A stretch of DNA of 22,635 nt, from positions 1 to 22,635 of IMG/VR virus record IMGVR_UViG_3300006810_000434; one strand, given 5' to 3'. Each line of letters begins with the position of its first letter. Position 1 is the stretch's first letter. This stretch comes from a virus. Positions 6,582 to 12,752 of this stretch are shown piece by piece. Below the pieces are notes generated by a model. It saw nothing but the letters and a program-made list of their open reading frames with translations. It ran no database searches and was not told the origin of the DNA. A program made the translations under genes and the position numbers.

Positions 6582-7451
6582 ATGAAATCGTTTACTGAAT
6601 TGGAAGGTTTTCAAGATTGGATCGAATCTTTAAAGCAGAATGTTCAACCAACTAATATAAAACAACCCACTTTGACACATCATTGGCATTTAGAAGAAAA
6701 GGGGTTGTTAGAACGTGAAGTTGTGAAAGGGATTCCACAAATCAAAGTCAACCTGATGAAGTCGTGCAATTGGGAAGGCTGCATTGAATCACATTCAGGT
6801 ATTCACACCAGAATCAAAGTCAAAGATATAGATGGACTTCCACATTCTTTTGGTGTTCCATGTGAATACTGTGGATTAACTAACAAGTATTTAATGCGAT
6901 TCAAAGCAAGTGGATTAACAGCTGATGCAATTGGAAAGCATGTTGGAAACTATGATTTTGATCCAATCTTAGAAAAGAAAACCAAATCATTTGTTTTTGG
7001 TGAAATCCGGGGTGGATTGTTGTATGGAAACACAGGAAATGGAAAGACACATTTATTGTGTGGAGTTGCAAGGGAACTGATTTGGACAGGAAAAAAAGTT
7101 AGATATGTTTCACACCAATCATTGCTTGAACAAATTAAACAATCTTTTGATAAGAACAGTGATGTGGATGATCCACGCTATTCATGGCTTGATGGTGTTG
7201 ATGCTGTTGTATTCGATGAATTGGGTTTCTTCAGAATAAATGAATGGAGTAAACAAACAACCAATGAATTGATTCATGCAATCTATTCAGCAAACATTCA
7301 AGTTCTATTTGCATCAAATATGCAACCAAGGGAAATGATGCACAAGTTTCTTGATATGCGTTCAGTTTCCAGAATTGGTGAAATGTGTACTGATTTCAGA
7401 TATGAAATGAAAGGTGTTGATAGACGTGGAAGTGGTGATTTCTGGAAATAA
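6582..7451 (+). CDS. DnaC/IstB-like AAA+ ATPase, probable helicase loader
   Basis: A 289-residue protein with a clear AAA+ core: Walker A GNTGNGKT (149-156), Walker B VVFDE (209-213), sensor 1 FASN (243-246, N246) and an arginine-finger-like RSVSRIGE (260-267), the pattern of DnaC-type loaders. Before the ATPase lies a cysteine quartet C62-x4-C67 and C94-x2-C97, probably a small zinc-binding module; N-terminal zinc or helicase-contact modules are known in some DnaI/DnaC proteins. It would load the host or phage replicative helicase at the origin through the initiator encoded upstream. A strong ribosome site (GGGGTG) precedes the ATG, 11 nt after the initiator stop. A hairpin terminator lies directly after the stop codon. 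Confidence 0.87.
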   Translation: MKSFTELEGFQDWIESLKQNVQPTNIKQPTLTHHWHLEEKGLLEREVVKGIPQIKVNLMKSCNWEGCIESHSGIHTRIKVKDIDGLPHSFGVPCEYCGLTNKYLMRFKASGLTADAIGKHVGNYDFDPILEKKTKSFVFGEIRGGLLYGNTGNGKTHLLCGVARELIWTGKKVRYVSHQSLLEQIKQSFDKNSDVDDPRYSWLDGVDAVVFDELGFFRINEWSKQTTNELIHAIYSANIQVLFASNMQPREMMHKFLDMRSVSRIGEMCTDFRYEMKGVDRRGSGDFWK

Positions 7452-7490
7452 AAAAAGGCTAGCTTTTTGAAAACTAACCTTCTTTATATG
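7452..7490 (+). terminator. Hairpin terminator A (bidirectional), after the helicase-loader gene
   Basis: Stem AAGGCTAG (7455-7462) pairs with CTAACCTT (7474-7481) with one C/A mismatch. It is preceded by an A-run and followed by TTCTTTATATG and a run of seven T (7491-7497). The A-run makes it an intrinsic terminator on the minus strand too. About 50 bp around it are nearly identical to the hairpin at 7650-7678. Confidence 0.7.
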
Positions 7491-7497
7491 TTTTTTT

Positions 7498-7640
7498 CAA
7501 TCGGTCTTAATATCTGTTTTATTGAAATGAATTGAGCCGCGGATCAATAAAACCAAAACAAAACCGTGCAGCTTGATAAAAACAGTTTTAGCAATAAAGA
7601 CAGTTTATCAATAAACATAATTTAGTCAACTAAATTTCTA
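7498..7640. other. Non-coding block with three inverted repeats between duplicated terminators
   Basis: No coding region is seen. Three palindromic elements occur. GTTTTATTGA (7516-7525) pairs perfectly with TCAATAAAAC (7544-7553) across 18 nt, and this loop plus arm contains the near-palindrome TTGAGCCGCGGATCAA (7532-7547), GC-rich in an AT-rich setting. TTGATAAA (7573-7580) pairs with TTTATCAA (7604-7611). AATTTAGT-CA-ACTAAATT lies at 7619-7636. These could be protein-binding or recombination sites or a structured RNA; no promoter was found that would decide. Confidence 0.6.
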
Positions 7641-7641
7641 T

Positions 7642-7690
7642 AAATAAAAAAAGGTTAGCTTGTCGAGAACTAACCTTTCTTTATGTGTTT
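7642..7690 (-). terminator. Hairpin terminator B (bidirectional), after the minus-strand membrane-protein gene
   Basis: A perfect 9-bp stem AAAGGTTAG (7650-7658)/CTAACCTTT (7670-7678) with an 11-nt loop. On the minus strand it is followed by seven T, an excellent intrinsic terminator for the gene at 7761-8039. In the plus direction the T-run is poorer. From the A-run onward it is a near copy of terminator A at an offset of 196 bp. Confidence 0.75.
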
Positions 7691-7760
7691 TCTTCAAGAG
7701 ACTAGAGAAACACAATCTATGAACCATATCAATCATAAAGATATTTATATTTTATTCAAG

Positions 7761-8039
7761 TCAATTCGTTTTTGTTTGTTGTGCTTGGTGCTGTTGTAAA
7801 ACTTCCACTTTTGCAAGTCTTTCCCTAAATGCATTGATTTCCGTCCAAATATCAACACGTCCTTCACGGCATGATGTATGTTGCATTTCCAAGTTCTTTT
7901 GCAATGTATCAATTGCCAATTGAAGTCTTTCTATTTGTTCAACAGTCTTTCCAAGTGTTCGAGCTGCATAAAAGATCAATGAACCAACGGATGCAAGCAA
8001 ACCAACAATGTGCCAAAATGAATTGAAATCAATAGTCAT
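7761..8039 (-). CDS. Small membrane protein with coiled-coil tail
   Basis: A 92-residue protein with one hydrophobic segment near the N-terminus (about residues 8-27) and then a heptad-like helical region (about 32-85) rich in Glu, Gln, Leu and Lys. One cysteine (C57) lies in HTSCREG. The ribosome site AAAGGG lies 6-7 nt upstream on the minus strand. It stands alone, between terminator B and a divergent promoter pair, so it is a single-gene unit. The layout resembles many short phage membrane proteins (holin-associated, superinfection exclusion or spanin-like); the sequence does not choose between them. I saw nothing coding between its stop and terminator B. Confidence 0.7.
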   Translation of the reverse strand: MTIDFNSFWHIVGLLASVGSLIFYAARTLGKTVEQIERLQLAIDTLQKNLEMQHTSCREGRVDIWTEINAFRERLAKVEVLQQHQAQQTKTN

Positions 8040-8070
8040 AATAAACCCTTTCTTTTTTTAACCTTTTTTT

Positions 8071-8098
8071 ATTATCTCATCTTTTACGGTTGACTCAA
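8071..8098 (-). promoter_or_regulatory. Predicted promoter of the small membrane-protein gene
   Basis: On the minus strand TTGAGT (plus 8093-8098) is followed after 16 nt by GATAAT (8071-8076). The -35 box shares the 9-bp palindrome TTGACTCAA (8090-8098) with the promoter of the divergent gene, so the two polymerase sites overlap back to back. Confidence 0.5.
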
Positions 8099-8117
8099 TA
8101 AGAAATCAATGTACTAT
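8090..8117 (+). promoter_or_regulatory. Predicted promoter of the RHH-SSB-terminase operon
   Basis: TTGACT (8090-8095), a 16-nt spacer and TACTAT (8112-8117) form a plausible sigma70-like promoter upstream of the RHH gene at 8159. It overlaps the divergent minus-strand promoter and abuts a 16-bp palindrome at 8116-8131. Confidence 0.5.
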
Positions 8118-8131
8118 GTATATATATACAT
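8116..8131. promoter_or_regulatory. 16-bp perfect palindrome, candidate operator
   Basis: ATGTATATATATACAT is a perfect palindrome starting at the end of the -10 box and reaching to about the transcription start of the plus-strand promoter. This is the usual place for an autoregulatory operator. The first gene downstream encodes a ribbon-helix-helix protein, a family that binds such sites as dimers or tetramers. Binding is inference. Confidence 0.5.
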
Positions 8132-8158
8132 ATATGTATGGAAAGAAGGTTTAATTAA

Positions 8159-8314
8159 ATGTCTAACAAACTTGTACATTTAAATCTAAATATCACTATG
8201 ATTCAAGCATTGGATAAGATTGCAAAACGTGAAAACAAACCACGTTCTTATGTCATCCGTGAAATGCTTGAATCCGGCATTGAACAAAGAAAGAAGAAAA
8301 GCAATGCTAAATAA
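8159..8314 (+). CDS. Ribbon-helix-helix (Arc/CopG-like) DNA-binding protein
   Basis: A 51-residue protein. It matches the ribbon-helix-helix plan: an N-terminal strand with alternating residues KLVHLNLNIT (4-13), helix A IQALDKIAKREN (15-26), a turn, and helix B RSYVIREMLESGIEQRKKK (29-47), with the family-typical Arg-Ser at the start of helix B. AAGG lies about 9 nt before the ATG. It heads the operon containing ssb and the small terminase gene, and its end overlaps the ssb start by 11 nt. It probably regulates its own promoter through the palindrome at 8116-8131. The fold assignment is fairly firm; the target is not shown. Confidence 0.82.
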   Translation: MSNKLVHLNLNITMIQALDKIAKRENKPRSYVIREMLESGIEQRKKKSNAK

Positions 8315-8612
8315 AACCATGTTCCTTGGCAACCTTGGAAAAGATCCTGAAGAATACAAAACCGAATCAACTACAATTGCAAAGTTTTCAGTTGGTGTGA
8401 ATGAAAAGCTAAAAGGCGAAATCAAAACACAATGGTTCAATTGCATATCCTTTGGAAAACAAGCTGAATTTGTTTTGCGAAATTGCAAGAAGGGAACAGC
8501 TGTATATGTGGAAGGTGCAATGCGTTCTGAAACGTACAATGAAAAATTAAGATGGACTTTATACACAACACAAATTCTTCCATATTCAAACAAGGTGCAA
8601 AATGAAAACTAA
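8304..8612 (+). CDS. ssb: Single-stranded DNA-binding protein (short form)
   Basis: A 102-residue OB-fold SSB. The start MLNKTMFLGNLGKDPE (1-16) matches the universal opening of bacterial-type SSBs, and WFNCISFGKQAEFV (43-56), the KKGTAVYVEGAM segment (63-74) and a following WTLYTTQILPYS strand complete the OB fold. I chose the ATG at 8304 because it gives exactly this family start; it overlaps the RHH gene by 11 nt and has only a weak purine-rich ribosome site, suggesting coupled translation. The protein stops right after the OB fold and lacks the acidic tail ending in a conserved Phe that recruits partners in cellular SSBs, so protein recruitment may be reduced or differ. It would protect single strands during replication and RecT-mediated annealing. 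Confidence 0.92.
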   Translation: MLNKTMFLGNLGKDPEEYKTESTTIAKFSVGVNEKLKGEIKTQWFNCISFGKQAEFVLRNCKKGTAVYVEGAMRSETYNEKLRWTLYTTQILPYSNKVQNEN

Positions 8613-8781
8613 TGGAAAAGCAACCAAGATTCATGAAATTGAATTAGTTTTGCGTATAGCAGTGGAAATCCTGCGATCATCTCCAGAAGTCTTTCATGAT
8701 TTGGAAAGATTATTAAATGCACATATCGACCGGGTGGAAGATCCAACAATTGAAATTCAAATTGGAAAGGCTATCAAATGA
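8602..8781 (+). CDS. Small hypothetical protein (59 aa)
   Basis: A 59-residue protein not recognised as any family. It is mostly helical in appearance (IHEIELVLRIAVEILRSS, then VFHDLERLLNAHID) with an acidic middle. It is supported by a good ribosome site (AAGGTG, 5 nt before the ATG), an 11-nt overlap with the end of ssb, and a 4-nt ATGA overlap with the small terminase gene, so it closes an otherwise unexplained gap in a tightly coupled operon. The function is unknown. Confidence 0.72.
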   Translation: MKTNGKATKIHEIELVLRIAVEILRSSPEVFHDLERLLNAHIDRVEDPTIEIQIGKAIK

Positions 8782-9263
8782 GCGGTAAAGATTTAGAAGG
8801 ATTAGCAGCGCGTGAAGTATTCATTGATAGTATGAATAAAAGTGATAAGAGCATTTCACACACGCAAGGAAAATATAAATACACAGAAATACGCGCACAT
8901 AATATCTGTAATAATATTAGTCAAGGTATGCCCTTGCGTGTTGCAGCTGTTGCAGAAGGAATCAGTGAAGCAAGCTTGCACCGATGGAGAAAAGAAATCC
9001 CTGAATTTGCTGAAATGGTTGAACAAGCCATTGCAGTCAGTGAAGCAAAATTGATTCAAAAGCTTTCCACCAATGAAGATTGGCGTGCAGCTGCATGGAT
9101 ACTTGAACGCAGGTTTCCAGAACATTGGACTAAGAAAGAACACATTGACATGAATGTTTCAAGATCAGAAGGATTGGATGAAATCAAGATGATGATTGAA
9201 CAGACTGACCATTTGCTTGGTGTTGATCGAACTATTGAAGAAGAAGATCAAGATCAAGATTAA
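8778..9263 (+). CDS. terS: Terminase small subunit (HTH type)
   Basis: A 161-residue protein. A helix-turn-helix occurs at about residues 50-72 (GMPLRVAAVAEGISEASLHRW), followed by EIPEFAEMVEQAIAVSEAKL and the segment DWRAAAWILERRFPEHWTKK (101-120), a pattern typical of phage small terminase or terminase-associated HTH proteins. The C-terminus is acidic. It would recognise the packaging site on phage DNA and hand it to the large subunit. The ATG overlaps the previous stop (ATGA), with AAAGG 7 nt upstream. Unusually, two other genes separate it from the large subunit. Confidence 0.82.
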   Translation: MSGKDLEGLAAREVFIDSMNKSDKSISHTQGKYKYTEIRAHNICNNISQGMPLRVAAVAEGISEASLHRWRKEIPEFAEMVEQAIAVSEAKLIQKLSTNEDWRAAAWILERRFPEHWTKKEHIDMNVSRSEGLDEIKMMIEQTDHLLGVDRTIEEEDQDQD

Positions 9264-9286
9264 ACTACTTAACTACTCAACTACTC
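9263..9286 (+). repeat. Three tandem 8-bp repeats in the leader of the nuclease candidate
   Basis: The unit AACTACT[T/C] is repeated three times: AACTACTT (9263-9270), AACTACTC (9271-9278) and AACTACTC (9279-9286), running directly into the ribosome site AAGG before the ATG at 9299. It is the same unit, with the same orientation relative to the downstream gene, as the four-copy array before recT. Confidence 0.88.
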
Positions 9287-9298
9287 AAGGATGAAACA

Positions 9299-10072
9299 AT
9301 GCCTGAAAGATACTACACAGACAAATTCGGACAAACCGTTGATAATTGCAAAACACAACTTGGACAAGCTTTTGAAAGCTATGCTTCCACATCATTCAAA
9401 TCAAGTATGATGAACAACTTCACATTCTTACGTTCACACTTTAACAACGAAAAGATTTATTGTGATTTTCAGCACGGTGGAAAACAAATATGTGATGTTG
9501 TTTACAGAACCAACTTTGATGTGGATCGACAAAAGCCACTGACAAAATATGGACATCCACATGAATATGATCGAATGTACATTGAATTTAAATGTGCGTA
9601 TGTTAGAGAATATCAAACAGTTGATGAACAATTTGAAGCATTCTTTAATAACAAGTTTTCAAAGATCACAGTTCCAAAGGCACGTCTATTCATTGAACGT
9701 GCATTTCATTCAAAAGCAGTTGTTCCACATGTCTTGATCATGGGATTTTATAATGATGATCCTGAATGCATTCTGGAACACTTAAGTTTTAAACACTTCC
9801 ACATGATCAGAGTTTTACTATACAAACCAACCAAGTTTGATAATGAAACACAACTATCCAAAGCACACTTTGCAATTGTCGATTATGAAAACTTTGATGA
9901 TTATCATAAAGATATTATTCATTGCACAAGTCCACTTCAATATGCTGATTTGATGATTTCAAAATCTAATCCACAGCATACTGCACACAAATTCCATGCA
10001 TTCAATCTTCCACAAGAATGCGAGTGTTCCAAGTATCGTGATTATTATAAATGGGGGAATGTAAGAAAATGA
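9299..10072 (+). CDS. Putative PD-(D/E)XK-type nuclease
   Basis: A 257-residue protein without a confident family match. The N-terminal half shows the spacing of a PD-(D/E)XK nuclease core: a helix with LGQAFESY (21-28, E26), a strand ICDVVYR (64-70) with D66, then after a loop the strand YIEFKCAY (94-101) giving E96-x-K98. Conserved-looking aromatic and basic residues follow, and two Cys occur near the end (CECSK). Such nucleases include recombination exonucleases, restriction enzymes and Holliday resolvases. It lies between the small terminase gene and a sigma-like gene, but shares its repeat-bearing leader with recT, which suggests a nuclease-annealing partnership like lambda Exo-Bet. Both the nuclease assignment and the partnership are inferences. 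Confidence 0.6.
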   Translation: MPERYYTDKFGQTVDNCKTQLGQAFESYASTSFKSSMMNNFTFLRSHFNNEKIYCDFQHGGKQICDVVYRTNFDVDRQKPLTKYGHPHEYDRMYIEFKCAYVREYQTVDEQFEAFFNNKFSKITVPKARLFIERAFHSKAVVPHVLIMGFYNDDPECILEHLSFKHFHMIRVLLYKPTKFDNETQLSKAHFAIVDYENFDDYHKDIIHCTSPLQYADLMISKSNPQHTAHKFHAFNLPQECECSKYRDYYKWGNVRK

Positions 10073-10599
10073 GCTGTTTCTGTGAACAATGTATGGAAGT
10101 CCGGTCAATGTTGGATGAAGTCTTGGAAACAAGATATAATCTTTTGATGAAGATTGCATATGAAACAAGACCTGAAAGACATGAAGACTTGTTGCATGAT
10201 GCTATTGTGAAGCTATTAGCAAAACACCGTGGTTTGGTCTTTCCACATGCTAATCATTTAACCAAGTATCTTGAAAGGTCTATGTACCGTTTATCATACA
10301 ACATTGGACGAACTGCACACAGATATATCAAATATCAGCAAGACGTTCATGAAAGCCAAACGTACTATGATGGTGAAATTGGTGAAGTGGAAACCCGGCT
10401 TTGTCTTGATCAGCTTGTTGATTTACTTCCAAATCCAATCCACAAGCAAGTTCTTTCATATAAAAGAAAAGGATACATATTCAAAGAAATCCATCAAAAA
10501 ACAAAGGTAAGTCAGAACACTTTAATGGGTAGATTCTTTCAAGCAAAAAACTATTTAAATGAAACACTTGGAGATGAAACAAATGCTTTCATTGAATGA
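10069..10599 (+). CDS. ECF sigma-factor-like protein, candidate late-gene regulator
   Basis: A 176-residue protein with both sigma domains. Region 2-like: a helix YNLLMKIAYE, then HEDLLHDAIVKLLAKHRG (about 39-56) and LTKYLERSMYRLSYNIGR, the D-L-x-x-D-[AT]-x-x-K-L pattern of ECF sigmas. Region 4-like: LLPNPIHKQVLSYKRKGYIFKEIHQKTKVSQNTLMGRFFQAKNYL, matching the LP...R.V......G...KEI....VS.NT...R...A helix-turn-helix. The N-terminus has C3-x-C5-x2-C8. I chose the ATG at 10069 (ATGA overlap with the previous stop) over 10051, which lacks a ribosome site. Sigma-like late activators such as the ArpU/RinA group are known next to phage terminase genes, so a late-transcription role fits; it could alternatively act in packaging. 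Confidence 0.72.
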   Translation: MSCFCEQCMEVRSMLDEVLETRYNLLMKIAYETRPERHEDLLHDAIVKLLAKHRGLVFPHANHLTKYLERSMYRLSYNIGRTAHRYIKYQQDVHESQTYYDGEIGEVETRLCLDQLVDLLPNPIHKQVLSYKRKGYIFKEIHQKTKVSQNTLMGRFFQAKNYLNETLGDETNAFIE

Positions 10600-11947
10600 A
10601 TTGCAGCAAAACATTGTTGCACGAATCAGAAGACAAGATAAAGTGATTAGCGCGCGGTGTGGATGGGGTAGTGGAAAGACAAGTGGATTGGTGTTTGCTT
10701 TATGGTTCATCAGTCGAATCCGTCCCGGTACTTCCAGTTTACTGATTACAGATACTTCACCAAGATATAGAAGTGTGCTTGGTCCTGAGTTGGAAAAATG
10801 GCTTGGTCCAATTGGGTGGACGTTCAACGCACTTGAATCCAAATGGACTGATTCAATTACAGGTTCATCCATTTGGTGCAGGTCATACTTTAGACCGGGC
10901 ACGCGTGAAGCAACCCACAATCCATTGGAAGGTTTGAATATCACAAGCGGTGTTGCATTGATCGATGAATGCCAAACATTCAAGGATGATGAAGTTGCAC
11001 AAAAAGCATTGGGACGTTTACGCAGTGGTCCAAGTCCAATCTTGATCCTTGTTGGATTGCCTGTTGCTGATGCTTGGTGGTGTTCACTTGCTGAAAAAGC
11101 CGGATATGATCCACTGCTGTTCACTTCGTATGTAAATCAAGACAACTTGTCTGATGAATGGTTTGAAGCAACCAAACTTCTTCCTGAAGAAGAAAGACAA
11201 GCAATGGTGATGAACAAGCCAAGGCCACCAAGCGGTTTGATTTATAATGAATGGACTGAAAGCCATGTGATTGACGATTTTAAATATGATCCATCCATGA
11301 CTGGAAGAATAGCAATAGATTGGGGATTTAGAAAACCAAGTGTATTGATTATGGTCTATGATGAAGAGCGTGAAGCAACAATCATTGTTCATGAAATCAA
11401 TCCACAGGAAGTGACCATTTCAGAACTTGCACAAATGATCTTGCGTGTTGCATATCCACGTTCCATGAAGGACCAAGCACCCGGTCCAAGGATTTGGTTG
11501 GATTCAGGTGTTGCAGATAAAGCAGGAGCTGCACGCAATGATCAAACAGGAAGAAGTGCATTTAGAGAAATGAAAAAACATCCTGATCAAGGTGGAATTG
11601 GATTACCATTGCGATTCACAACAGATCCAATCTTGACCAATGTGCTAAACGGAATCCAAAAAGTGAAGCGTGCTTTTTCAAGACGAAAGTATTTATGCAC
11701 CCGTGAAGTTTGGATGCGTGGTGAACGTGCAATTGGTAATTCATTCAGGAAGGCTATTCTTTCATATGGATGGACTGCAACAAAAGACGAACCAAAGAAA
11801 GATGGACGTGAAGACCCACTTGATGCACTTCGATATGATTGTATCATCCATCATTGGTCTGATTTGAATGTTCCAAGCTACACACCACGCAAATCCAATT
11901 CAGATAATTCTTTAAAACGTAGACACAAAAGATTCAGAAGTTTTTAA
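10583..11947 (+). CDS. terL: Terminase large subunit (packaging ATPase-nuclease)
   Basis: A 454-residue packaging motor. Walker A GWGSGKT (27-33), Walker B GVALIDECQ (123-131, D128/E129) and coupling-motif-like VGLP (157-160) form the ATPase. The nuclease domain begins with AIDWGFRKPS (244-253, D246), then WLDSG (305-309, D307) and the C-terminal REDPLDALRYD (409-419), the expected acidic triad of an RNase H-type headful nuclease. I chose the ATG at 10583 because GGAG lies 9 nt upstream; in-frame ATGs at 10559 and 10574 lack a proper site. It overlaps the sigma-like gene by 17 nt. It pumps DNA into the prohead through the portal and cuts it. Confidence 0.92.
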   Translation: MLSLNELQQNIVARIRRQDKVISARCGWGSGKTSGLVFALWFISRIRPGTSSLLITDTSPRYRSVLGPELEKWLGPIGWTFNALESKWTDSITGSSIWCRSYFRPGTREATHNPLEGLNITSGVALIDECQTFKDDEVAQKALGRLRSGPSPILILVGLPVADAWWCSLAEKAGYDPLLFTSYVNQDNLSDEWFEATKLLPEEERQAMVMNKPRPPSGLIYNEWTESHVIDDFKYDPSMTGRIAIDWGFRKPSVLIMVYDEEREATIIVHEINPQEVTISELAQMILRVAYPRSMKDQAPGPRIWLDSGVADKAGAARNDQTGRSAFREMKKHPDQGGIGLPLRFTTDPILTNVLNGIQKVKRAFSRRKYLCTREVWMRGERAIGNSFRKAILSYGWTATKDEPKKDGREDPLDALRYDCIIHHWSDLNVPSYTPRKSNSDNSLKRRHKRFRSF

Positions 11948-11956
11948 GGTAATACT

Positions 11957-12667
11957 ATGAACCATTTATATTTTATTCAGGATCAACAATCATTGGAAAT
12001 CAAGATTGGAAGAACTAAAGATTTAAATAGAAGATTAAGAGAAATTCGAACTGGAACAAACAGGAAATACAAATTGCTACATGGTTTTAAAAACTATGGA
12101 TATGTTGAAAAAGAATTGCATCAACATTTGGCAGCTTTCCATGTTCAATATGAATGGTTCAAAGAAACTTGCTTACCATATGCATACAACTATTTAAATC
12201 TTCATGGCATTAGTCACAGCATGATTGAATCCAGCGTGACAGCTGTTTGTGATTTCAAAAGATGGAATCCAACGGAAAAACCTGAATTGTTTGAAATCAT
12301 CAAATTATTTTTGATCTTGTCTGTTTCATTTGGAAAAGAATGGACTTTAAACGAAATCGAACGTGTTTTTAAATTATCAAATATTGATTCAATTGATCTT
12401 GTGTTGCAAATCCAAAAGAAAGATCAAGTGCAACCTGTGATCTTTTGGATTGCTGAATTGATCAAAGAAGATGAATTGAAGAATGATTTTATTTGCGTGC
12501 AAGATATATATGAAAAACCTTTGTTTGATTTAACATCCATTCTTTCTATATCCAAACCACTTCCAATCAACAGTGCAATCCAACGTTCATTGCACGAACT
12601 GCAATATCAAATTTGCTTATTGATAGATGATTTGATCAACCCATCAGGACAAGTCAGTTTATTTTAA
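11957..12667 (+). CDS. T5orf172/GIY-YIG-like protein
   Basis: A 236-residue protein. Residues 3-70 match the T5orf172 (MUG113-like) branch of the GIY-YIG fold: a strand LYFIQD in place of GIY, IKIGRTKDLNRRLREI (15-30) giving the K-I-G-R-T...R core with R19 and R25, and EKELHQHLAAF...YEWF (51-68) with E51 and H55. The remaining 165 residues are helical and unrecognised. GIY-YIG proteins in phages include homing endonucleases and other DNA-cleaving or repair nucleases. It sits as an extra gene between the large terminase and portal genes, with AAGG about 8 nt before the ATG and its own long-loop terminator after it, as expected for an inserted gene. Confidence 0.75.
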   Translation: MNHLYFIQDQQSLEIKIGRTKDLNRRLREIRTGTNRKYKLLHGFKNYGYVEKELHQHLAAFHVQYEWFKETCLPYAYNYLNLHGISHSMIESSVTAVCDFKRWNPTEKPELFEIIKLFLILSVSFGKEWTLNEIERVFKLSNIDSIDLVLQIQKKDQVQPVIFWIAELIKEDELKNDFICVQDIYEKPLFDLTSILSISKPLPINSAIQRSLHELQYQICLLIDDLINPSGQVSLF

Positions 12668-12670
12668 GCA

Positions 12671-12752
12671 AAAAAAATCCTTAACGTTCTAAGCCCCATC
12701 AAATCATCATATTAAATAAAATGTTTTGAAAATATCGTTAAGGATTCTTTTT
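12671..12752 (+). terminator. Long-loop hairpin terminator after the GIY-YIG-like gene
   Basis: AATCCTTAACG (12676-12686) pairs perfectly with CGTTAAGGATT (12736-12746), an 11-bp stem, followed by CTTTTT. The A-run before it makes it usable on both strands. The 49-nt loop is unusually long for an intrinsic terminator; a weaker inner pairing (ATATT with AATAT) could shorten it. Confidence 0.6.

Noticed and set aside
8220-8303. Longer N-terminus for SSB starting at 8220
   Set aside because: This stretch encodes the RHH protein in another frame, and SSB proteins begin MLNK..., matching the ATG at 8304.
8186-8593. 135-codon open frame on the minus strand
   Set aside because: Antisense to the RHH and SSB genes, both of which have recognisable folds on the plus strand.
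10555-11124. 189-codon open frame on the minus strand
   Set aside because: It lies fully antisense to the large terminase gene, whose Walker and nuclease motifs prove the plus strand; no ribosome site or family features.
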